Shown piece after piece: positions 1 through 5,551 of a stretch of DNA of 12,765 nucleotides. A program made the translations under genes and the position numbers. Location: assembly GCA_029554925.1 (NCBI GenBank), contig JAKPUV010000972.1, forward strand, positions 1 to 12,765, in the 5' to 3' direction. The notes under the pieces were generated by a model. That model had not been told where the DNA came from and made no database searches. It saw only the letters and a program-made list of their open reading frames with translations. Source of the DNA: Candidatus Hydrogenedentota bacterium. Lineage in GTDB: Bacteria; Hydrogenedentota; Hydrogenedentia; Hydrogenedentales; CAITNO01. Position 1 is the stretch's first letter, and the number at the start of each line of letters is the position of its first letter.

Positions 1-766
1 CGCAGATGTCCGAGACGACCCGCCAAAGATCCGGCGCGTGGAAATGCCAGTACCCATACTCGGGCACATGCGGCATGGTCATGAGCCACAGCGCGACGGG
101 GGCCAGCAGGACTGTCTGGCAGAGCGCCCAGCCGCCCCACCGCCGCACCCGGCGGGGCGCCGAGAGAAACAGGGCGGCGCCCTGCGCGGCGACCGCGAAG
201 ACGCCCACCAGCTGGGTCCAGACCAGGGCGGTGTTCAGGAGCAGGTTGAGCGCGAGGAACCGGCGTCCGCCGCCCTGCAGCACCCTTGTCAGCGCCCAGA
301 CGGCGGCGGTGGCGAGCAGCACGGCGAGGGGGTAATTGCGGATGGACTGGTCATGGTAAATGTGCTGGGGCGAGACGGCGAAGAGGAGGACCGCCAGAAA
401 CCCCGCGCGGCGGCCGAAGGCGGCCGAGGCGGCGGCGTAAACGAACGGCAGGGTGGCCAGGCCGATGGCGATGGAAAGCCCCCGCATGGCCAGGGGGGAG
501 TCCCCTATGAGGCCCCGGAAGAAGAACTGGACAACGTGGTACAGGGGCATGCCTTCCGGGTTCACATCGCGGGCGGCGAGGATGCTGTCCACAAACCCGG
601 ATTCGGCCAGCCCCACCAGCCCGTTGTAGTCGTCCCAGAAGACGGACTGCTCGTCCAGACGGAAAACGCGCAGGACCAGGGCAAGCGCGAAGAGCCCCGC
701 CCAAAGCATTGCCGCGCGGGCCCGACCGCCCGCCGTGTTCCGCGTGTGTTTCTCCGTTTCCGCCAT
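1..766 (-). CDS. GT-C family membrane glycosyltransferase (ArnT/PMT-like), partial
   Basis: 255 codons are readable from an ATG at 766 and the frame is still open at the window edge, so only the N-terminal part is seen. The protein starts with a basic cytoplasmic stretch and a first membrane helix (about residues 19-35). A short loop RLDEQSVFWDD (36-46) follows. It matches the acidic first periplasmic loop of GT-C enzymes that use lipid-linked sugars, where one of D45/D46 would be catalytic. NPEGMPLYH (69-77) and HDQSIRNYPL (138-147) fit other conserved loops of the PMT_2/ArnT group, and several further hydrophobic helices follow (about 96-115, 121-133, 146-160, 171-200, 212-230). An SD-like GGAGGAG lies 4 nt before the ATG. 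Family members usually have 450-600 residues. Acceptor and sugar cannot be told from this part. The gene is divergent from the sensor kinase at 843. Confidence 0.75.
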   Translation of the reverse strand, partial: MAETEKHTRNTAGGRARAAMLWAGLFALALVLRVFRLDEQSVFWDDYNGLVGLAESGFVDSILAARDVNPEGMPLYHVVQFFFRGLIGDSPLAMRGLSIAIGLATLPFVYAAASAAFGRRAGFLAVLLFAVSPQHIYHDQSIRNYPLAVLLATAAVWALTRVLQGGGRRFLALNLLLNTALVWTQLVGVFAVAAQGAALFLSAPRRVRRWGGWALCQTVLLAPVALWLMTMPHVPEYGYWHFHAPDLWRVVSDIC

Positions 767-793
767 GCGCGCTCCTCCTCCGCTCCGTCCCGT

Positions 794-799
794 AGTATA
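794..799 (-). promoter_or_regulatory. Probable -10 box (TATACT) for the glycosyltransferase gene
   Basis: On the minus strand TATACT matches five of six bases of the sigma70 -10 consensus. It would start transcription near 787, about 20 nt before the ATG at 766, leaving just room for the SD GGAGGAG. I see no convincing -35 box. It lies about 30 bp from the divergent plus-strand -10 box at 828-833. Confidence 0.4.
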
Positions 800-827
800 G
801 CCGATGCGCTTCCCCGGGCGGGGCGGG

Positions 828-833
828 TATAAT
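828..833 (+). promoter_or_regulatory. Perfect -10 box (TATAAT) of the sensor kinase; implies a nearly leaderless mRNA
   Basis: TATAAT is a full -10 consensus, striking in such GC-rich DNA, and ends 9 bp before the ATG at 843. Transcription would begin at about 840, leaving at most a few nucleotides of leader and no room for a Shine-Dalgarno site. It also lies inside the upstream extension of the frame (to ATG 804), which argues against that earlier start. No clear -35 box is visible at 16-18 bp. Confidence 0.5.
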
Positions 834-842
834 GGCGGCCCC

Positions 843-3242
843 ATGGCCCAACCGAAAAAAGACAAGCTGCGCCCGGTGCTGCTGCTGGTCATCAACGACG
901 CGGCGGCGTCGGAGCGGCTGACCCGGATGCTGCGGCGCGGGTTTCCCGGATGCGTTGTGCGCGCGGCGGAGACCCCGGAGGCCGCGGTCGCCGCGGCGCG
1001 CGACGGGTCCACGGACTGCGCGATCATCGGGGCGGATCCGCCCAGCCTTTCGGGCATCGAGCTGTGCCGCACGCTGAAGGCGGACCCCGGCACGGACATG
1101 TTCCCGATTCTGCTGGTGACGGACCGGGACACGGACGCGCGGACGCGCGTGCTGGGGCTGGAGGCGGGAGCCGACGACTTTCTGCCGCGCGAGGCGGAGC
1201 CGATGGAGATGCTGGCGAAGGTGCGCGTGATGCTGCGCATCAAGCGGGCCGAGACCGGGCTGCGCGAGGTGAACCGCCGGCTGGCCGACGTGGCCGAGGA
1301 CCGGTCGCGCGCCCTCTACGAGACCGACCTGCGCTACCGGCTGCTCTTCGACGCGTGCGACAACGCGGTGCTGCTCTTCGAGGTGACGGGGAACAACGAG
1401 GGGGGGCGGGTGCTGGAGATCAACGAGACGGCCTGCCGCTGGCTGGGGTACTCCCGGGAGGAGGCGTCGCGCCTGACCCTGCGCAACCTTTCCGTTCCCG
1501 ACCGCATGCAGAACCTCCAGGGGCGCGTCGAGAGCATCGTGCTCCACCGGCAGCTCTCGTTTGAGACGGTGCTCACCCGCCGCGACGGGAGCCGCCTGCC
1601 GATGTTTGTGACCGCCGGGATCGTGGACACGGCGGAGGGCAGCGCGGTGCTCGCCGTGGGGCGCACCGCCGCCGCCGTGCAGGCGGACGCGGGCTACGGG
1701 TTTCTGGCGGACCAGACGGGCCAGCTCATCTACGACTGCAACGTGCGCACGGGGGACATCACCTGGGGCGGGGCGTTCACCCAGGTGACGGGGTACACGG
1801 CGGCGGAGCTTGCCGGGTTCGGCTGGCGCCGGTGGCGGCAGCGCATCCACCCGGACGACCGGCCGCTGGTGCTGTCGCGGTTCCGCGACGCGCTCCGGGT
1901 GGTCGGCAAGTACCAGATGGAGTACCGCATCCTGCACAAGTCGGGCGAGACGCGGCACATCGAGGACGCCGGGGTGGCGTTGCCGGGGGAGGACGGCCGG
2001 GCGCTGCGCATGCTGGGCACGATGAAGGACATCACGGCGCGCGTGCAGACGCAGGAGGAGCGGCGGCGGCTGGAAAACCAGTTCCGGCACTCGCAGCGCC
2101 TGGAGAGCCTGGGCGTGCTCGCCGGGGGCATCGCGCACGACTTCAACAACATCCTCGCGGGCATCATCGGCCTGACGGACCTGGCGCTGCGCGACATTTC
2201 CCCGGAATCCCGCACCCATGAGGACCTGCGCGAGGCCCTGCAGGCGGCCCACCGCGCCAAAGACCTCGTGCGGCAGATCCTGGCCTTCAGCCGGCGCGGC
2301 GGCGAGGAGCGGGACGCCCTCTACCTGCACATCGTAGCGCGCGAGGCGCTCAAGCTGCTGCGGGCCTCGCTGCCCTCGACCATTGAGATTGTGGACAGCG
2401 TGGACGCGCATTCCGGGGCCGTGATGGCCAACGCCGCGCAGATGCACCAGGTCATCATGAACCTCTGCACCAACGCCGCCCAGTCCATGCGCGAGTCGGG
2501 CGGGCGTCTGGAGCTGCGGGTGGAGGACGCGGAGGTGGACGCGGGCGCCGCGGCGGCGCATCCGCGGCTGCACGTGGGGCACTATGTCCGGCTGACCGTC
2601 AGCGACACGGGCCACGGCATGTCCGACGAGGTGCTGGAGCGCGCGTTTGACCCCTTCTTCACCACGAAGCGGCCGGGCGAGGGCACCGGCATGGGGCTGG
2701 CGGTGGCCCACGGCATCGTGACGGGCCACGGCGGCGCGATCCGCGCGGAGAGCCGCATCGGCGCGGGGTCCACCTTCCAGGTGTGGCTGCCGCGCGTGGG
2801 CGGCGTGCTGGTGGAGGAGCCGGCGCCCCCGGCGCCCTTCCGCGGCGGGAGCGAGCGCATCCTCTTTGTGGACGACGACGAGGCGGTGCTGCGCTTCGCG
2901 GACCTGGCCCTTCCGCGGCTGGGGTTTTCCGTCACCCTGTGCAAGGACGCCGGCGAGGCGCTGCGCGCCTTTGAGCGGTCCCCCGACCGGTTCGACCTGG
3001 TCATCACCGACCAGGTCATGCCCGGCATGTCCGGGTCGGACTTGGCCGTGCGGATCACCAGCCGGCGGCCCGACCTGCCGGTGCTGCTTTTCACCGGCTA
3101 CAGCGACACGGTGGACAAGGACGACCTCGCGGCGGCGGGCATCTCCAGCGTCATGATCAAGCCGGTCACGGTGAACGACCTCGTCGGCGAAATCCGCCGC
3201 ATCATGGACGGCCGCCCCGGGGGCCACGGTGCCCTGTTCTGA
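843..3242 (+). CDS. Hybrid sensor histidine kinase: degenerate REC-PAS-PAS-HisKA-HATPase-REC
   Basis: 799 residues from ATG 843; the open frame reaches back to ATG 804, but a TATAAT box lies in that extension. Residues 10-133 fold like a receiver but lack its chemistry: the phospho-Asp position is Gly63, the acidic pair is N18-D19 and the conserved Lys is Arg116. Two PAS domains follow (about 162-275 and 284-400, the second with IHPDDR and a PAC-like GTMKDITAR). HisKA has the phosphoacceptor His432 in AGGIAHDFNN. The ATPase has N544, DTGHG (588-592), FDPFF (602-606) and GEGTGMG (612-618). The C-terminal receiver is canonical: D677-D679, phospho-Asp723 in TDQVMPG, T751, K773. There is no signal peptide or membrane helix, so it should be a cytosolic sensor with internal phosphotransfer. 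No DNA-binding response regulator is adjacent, so the output partner is unknown. Ligand unknown. Confidence 0.93.
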   Translation: MAQPKKDKLRPVLLLVINDAAASERLTRMLRRGFPGCVVRAAETPEAAVAAARDGSTDCAIIGADPPSLSGIELCRTLKADPGTDMFPILLVTDRDTDARTRVLGLEAGADDFLPREAEPMEMLAKVRVMLRIKRAETGLREVNRRLADVAEDRSRALYETDLRYRLLFDACDNAVLLFEVTGNNEGGRVLEINETACRWLGYSREEASRLTLRNLSVPDRMQNLQGRVESIVLHRQLSFETVLTRRDGSRLPMFVTAGIVDTAEGSAVLAVGRTAAAVQADAGYGFLADQTGQLIYDCNVRTGDITWGGAFTQVTGYTAAELAGFGWRRWRQRIHPDDRPLVLSRFRDALRVVGKYQMEYRILHKSGETRHIEDAGVALPGEDGRALRMLGTMKDITARVQTQEERRRLENQFRHSQRLESLGVLAGGIAHDFNNILAGIIGLTDLALRDISPESRTHEDLREALQAAHRAKDLVRQILAFSRRGGEERDALYLHIVAREALKLLRASLPSTIEIVDSVDAHSGAVMANAAQMHQVIMNLCTNAAQSMRESGGRLELRVEDAEVDAGAAAAHPRLHVGHYVRLTVSDTGHGMSDEVLERAFDPFFTTKRPGEGTGMGLAVAHGIVTGHGGAIRAESRIGAGSTFQVWLPRVGGVLVEEPAPPAPFRGGSERILFVDDDEAVLRFADLALPRLGFSVTLCKDAGEALRAFERSPDRFDLVITDQVMPGMSGSDLAVRITSRRPDLPVLLFTGYSDTVDKDDLAAAGISSVMIKPVTVNDLVGEIRRIMDGRPGGHGALF

Positions 3243-3261
3243 CCGACCCTGAGAAAGGGAA

Positions 3262-3284
3262 CCGCCCCCGGATGCCGGGGGCGG
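3262..3284. terminator. GC-rich hairpin between convergent genes
   Basis: CCGCCCCCGG, loop ATG, CCGGGGGCGG: a perfect 10-bp stem 19 bp after the kinase stop and 25 bp after the minus-strand stop at 3310. There is no T-run on the plus side (GGAAAG); on the minus side the flank is moderately pyrimidine-rich (TTCCCTTTCTC). It is probably a shared bidirectional terminator, but not a textbook one. Confidence 0.5.
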
Positions 3285-3309
3285 GGAAAGCCGTCAGATC
3301 AGGAAAGGG

Positions 3310-3918
3310 TCACTTCGCCAGCTTGAGCAGGTTCCCTTTTCCCTGCGCGCGCTGCTTGCCGCGGTAACTGGTCTCGAGCGGGGCGTAGCGGCGCTGGGCC
3401 TCCTGCACCGGCGTCTCCTCGATGCGCATGACCGGGGCCTCGGCCTTCGGGTCCGTGGTCGGAAGCACCGTGCTGGGGGCGGGCTTGGGCGCGGGCGGCT
3501 CCTCGCAGGCCTTCTCCTCGGCGCAGCAGGGCGCCTCCTCCGGGCAGGCCTTCGCCGTCTCCCGCTCAATCACCATCATGGCCGCCTGCTCATAGGTCAT
3601 GTCGGACTTGCCCTTGCGCGGCACGGGGGCGTAGGTGAGGCCGGTGGCCACATGCTCCACAAAGGAGGCCCCGCCCACGGCGGCGCCCTTGGCACCCTCG
3701 GTGGTCATCGCGGCCGGGTCCTTGTAGGCCCCTTTCTTCAGTCCCGCGTGGAAGCTGGAAAAGAAGGAGGTCACCCCCAGCCAGGCCCATTTCACCGGGC
3801 GCAGCGCGGGCTCCTCCGGATTGCCAAACTGCCCCTCATAGGCGGGCGGCACCGCGGAGGCGGTGAACGAAAGGGCCAGCAGCACGCCCGCAATCAGCAC
3901 CCAAAGTCGCATCTTCAT
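3310..3918 (-). CDS. Small secreted protein of unknown function, Pro/Glu-rich with Cys cluster
   Basis: 202 residues from ATG 3918, chosen because GAGGGA stands 6 nt upstream and a clean signal peptide begins there (MKMRLWVLIAGVLLALSFTASA, cleavage expected after residue 22); the frame is open further upstream to 4029 but that part lies in the leader. The mature part has an aromatic stretch (VKWAWLGVTSFFSSFHAG, 42-59), a Gly/Ala segment ending VEHVATGLTYAPVP (87-100), then a charged, low-complexity tail with Cys125, Cys131, Cys132 and Cys138 and many Pro/Glu. I do not recognise a family with certainty. The 74-100 segment loosely recalls small exosortase-associated proteins (TIGR04073 type), which would fit the sorted protein at 8405-10852, but this is only a resemblance. 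Probably periplasmic. It has its own promoter and a leader of about 108 nt. Confidence 0.7.
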   Translation of the reverse strand: MKMRLWVLIAGVLLALSFTASAVPPAYEGQFGNPEEPALRPVKWAWLGVTSFFSSFHAGLKKGAYKDPAAMTTEGAKGAAVGGASFVEHVATGLTYAPVPRKGKSDMTYEQAAMMVIERETAKACPEEAPCCAEEKACEEPPAPKPAPSTVLPTTDPKAEAPVMRIEETPVQEAQRRYAPLETSYRGKQRAQGKGNLLKLAK

Positions 3919-3935
3919 GGTCTGTCCCTCATCAA

Positions 3936-3951
3936 CCCCGGCACCCCGGGG
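3936..3951 (-). promoter_or_regulatory. Leader hairpin next to the SD of the small secreted protein
   Basis: CCCCGG, loop CACC, CCGGGG: a perfect 6-bp GC stem in the predicted 5' leader, ending 17 nt before the ATG at 3918 and immediately upstream of the GAGGGA Shine-Dalgarno site. It could influence ribosome access; no known riboswitch is recognised. Confidence 0.35.
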
Positions 3952-3981
3952 ACACCCGGCCACGTCTCCGGCGGTCACGGC

Positions 3982-4010
3982 AAACACGCCGTTTCCTCTG
4001 GAAACACGGC
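3982..4010. repeat. Direct repeat AAACACGSC with 20-bp period, overlapping an inverted repeat
   Basis: AAACACGCC (3982-3990) and AAACACGGC (4002-4010) are direct repeats exactly 20 bp apart, about two helical turns. Between and over them GTTTCC-TCT-GGAAAC (3991-4005) forms an inverted repeat, extended by GCC/GGC (3988-3990, 4008-4010). The pair lies just downstream of the predicted start of the minus-strand transcript, so it could be an operator or an RNA hairpin. The same element recurs twice before the gene at 8405-10852. Confidence 0.45.
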
Positions 4011-4032
4011 ATTCCATTCTTGTCAACAATAT

Positions 4033-4061
4033 ATTCTACCGGAAAGCACTCCCGTTGTCCA
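4033..4061 (-). promoter_or_regulatory. Sigma70-like promoter for the small secreted protein
   Basis: On the minus strand a -35 box TGGACA (4061-4056) is followed after exactly 17 bp by a -10 box TAGAAT (4038-4033); each matches five of six consensus bases. The predicted start is near 4026, giving a leader of about 108 nt to the ATG at 3918. Confidence 0.6.
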
Positions 4062-4131
4062 GTCTTTTTTGGGGCGGTTTGGGGCGTGAACAAAGAGGAC
4101 GGGCGGGGGGTGGAGCAGGAAGGGTTGGCTT

Positions 4132-4140
4132 TGCCATAAT
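4132..4140 (+). promoter_or_regulatory. Extended -10 promoter of glpQ
   Basis: TGC-CATAAT is an extended -10 element (TGn plus five of six consensus bases). It predicts a start near 4147, only about 14 nt before the ATG at 4161, with the SD AAGGAG at 4148-4153. No good -35 box is seen, as is common for extended -10 promoters. Confidence 0.45.
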
Positions 4141-4160
4141 GCGAAAAAAGGAGCACGCAG

Positions 4161-5096
4161 ATGAAAGCAAGGATTTGGGCGGCGGCATGGTGTGCGGCGG
4201 CGGTTTCCCTGTGCGCGGCGGCGGACCCGGTGGTCATCGCGCACCGCGGGGCAAGCGGCTTCCTGCCGGAGCACACGCTGGAGGCCTACGCGGCGGCGCA
4301 CGCGCTGGGGGCCGACTACATCGAGCAGGATTTGGTGCGCACGAAGGACGGGGCGTTTATCTGCCGCCATGACATTCATCTGGACGACACCACGAACGTT
4401 GCCGAGGTGTTTCCGGACCGCAAGCGGAAGGACGGCCGGTGGTACGCCGCGGATTTCACGCTGGCGGAAATCCGGACCCTGCGCGCCGTGGAGCGGCTTC
4501 CGAACCGGTTTCCCAGGGGGGCGGCGGACTTCCGCATTCCGACCTTTGAAGAGGCCATTGAGCTGGTTCAGGGGATGAACAAGACCACGGGCCGCGAGGC
4601 GGGCATCTACCCCGAACTGAAGAACCCGGCGTTTCACCGGGGCGAGGGGCTGCCCATGGAGGAGGCCTTTCTCGAAATCTGCAAGAAGTACGGCTATGCG
4701 GGGAAGAGCGCGCGGATTTTCGTGCAGTGCTTTGACCCCGGCCCGCTCAAGCGGATGCGCGGGGAGCTCGGTTCCGAACTGCCCCAGATCCACCTCATCT
4801 CGGACAGCAAGATTCAGGACGCCCTGGTGACGGCGGAGAACCTGGCCAAGATCGCGGAGTACGCCGAGGGGATCGGGCCGGACAAGGGCCGCGTCCTCGC
4901 GGACCCGGAGCTGGTGAAGCGCGCGCACGCTGCGAAGCTGCTGGTTCACCCGTACACCCTGCGACGCGACGAGATCGGCAAGGGGTTCGCCTCTTTTGAC
5001 GACGAGCTTCGGGCCTTTTTTGTGGAGTACGGGGTGGACGGCCTGTTCACGGACTACCCGGGGGACGCCGCGCGCTTTGTTCAGTCGCTGCGCTGA
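4161..5096 (+). CDS. glpQ: Periplasmic glycerophosphodiester phosphodiesterase GlpQ
   Basis: 311 residues with AAGGAG 7 nt before the ATG. A Sec signal peptide (about residues 1-21) precedes the GDPD TIM barrel. The HRG motif (28-30) in IAHRGASGFLPEHTLEAY, the metal ligands E55 and D57 in YIEQDLVRTKDG, the catalytic H70-D71, and E152/K154 in YPELKNP are all present. VHPYTLRRDE and GLFTDYP near the C-terminus are also typical of the E. coli GlpQ branch, rather than cytosolic UgpQ. It should hydrolyse deacylated phospholipids (glycerophosphocholine, glycerophosphoethanolamine and others) to glycerol-3-phosphate and an alcohol, with Ca2+ or a similar metal. Cys11 and Cys18 do not sit in a proper lipobox, so it is probably soluble. 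No glpT transporter is adjacent. The last 16 bp overlap the 3' end of the convergent Nudix gene. Confidence 0.95.
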   Translation: MKARIWAAAWCAAAVSLCAAADPVVIAHRGASGFLPEHTLEAYAAAHALGADYIEQDLVRTKDGAFICRHDIHLDDTTNVAEVFPDRKRKDGRWYAADFTLAEIRTLRAVERLPNRFPRGAADFRIPTFEEAIELVQGMNKTTGREAGIYPELKNPAFHRGEGLPMEEAFLEICKKYGYAGKSARIFVQCFDPGPLKRMRGELGSELPQIHLISDSKIQDALVTAENLAKIAEYAEGIGPDKGRVLADPELVKRAHAAKLLVHPYTLRRDEIGKGFASFDDELRAFFVEYGVDGLFTDYPGDAARFVQSLR

Positions 5097-5548
5097 TCCC
5101 CCCGCCGCGCCATCCGCTCGACGGCGCGCCGGGCAAACTCGCGCTCGCTGGGGTAGGTGAGCCGCTCCGCGGCCTCGCCGGGATCCAGCCAGAGCGGTGA
5201 GAACAGCGCCTCCTCCTCCCCGACGGGCTGGGGGGCGCCGCGCCCGGGGTCGGTGAGGCGCATGAGGAAGTAGCGCTCCACCCGGTGGTGGCGCGCGCCC
5301 TGGAAGGTGTATTCGCTCTCGGCCTCGCCGAGGTCGGCGGTGATCTCCAGCCCCTGGTACCCCGACTCCTCGCGCACCTCGCGGACGGCGGCCTCCTCGG
5401 GCGTCTCGCCGGGGTCAATGTGCCCCTTGGGCAGCCGGATCTCATGCACCGGCGTCCCGTCTCGCGTCACGCGGCGCTCCAGCGCGAGCAGGCGCCCCCC
5501 TCCGTCCACGACCACCCCGCCCGCGGTGCGGTGTTGCCTGGTTTTCAC
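5081..5548 (-). CDS. Nudix hydrolase
   Basis: 155 residues. The Nudix box is complete at residues 42-64: G42, E48, then REVREESGY with R56, E57, E60, E61 and G63, the Mg2+-binding helix that cleaves nucleoside diphosphates linked to another moiety. RLPKGHIDPGE and the short length suit MutT or Ap4A-hydrolase-like members, but the substrate cannot be read from sequence. The start is GTG at 5548, three nucleotides after the clpA stop, so translation is probably coupled and the gene is the last of clpS-clpA-nudix. Its stop at 5081 lies inside the convergent glpQ; I see no terminator between them. Confidence 0.9.
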   Translation of the reverse strand: MKTRQHRTAGGVVVDGGGRLLALERRVTRDGTPVHEIRLPKGHIDPGETPEEAAVREVREESGYQGLEITADLGEAESEYTFQGARHHRVERYFLMRLTDPGRGAPQPVGEEEALFSPLWLDPGEAAERLTYPSEREFARRAVERMARRGDQRSD

Positions 5549-5551
5549 GGG

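Noticed and set aside
38..832. 264-codon plus-strand frame over the left edge
   Set aside because: Shadow of the minus-strand GT-C glycosyltransferase, whose translation shows membrane helices and family motifs.
351..3227. 958-codon open frame on the minus strand opposite the sensor kinase, and part of it opposite the divergent promoter region
   Set aside because: Low-complexity Arg/His/Ala/Pro product with no domain; it arises because the GC-rich third positions of the kinase remove antisense stops. The kinase on the plus strand has all catalytic motifs.
4021..4026. Perfect TTGACA (minus strand) as a -35 box for the small secreted protein
   Set aside because: No -10-like hexamer 16-18 bp downstream (TTCCAG); the TGGACA/TAGAAT pair just upstream is much better spaced.
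4191..4216. Lipoprotein signal in GlpQ (Cys11 or Cys18)
   Set aside because: Neither Cys has a proper lipobox; residue -1 is Trp or Leu, and known GlpQ proteins use an ordinary Sec signal.
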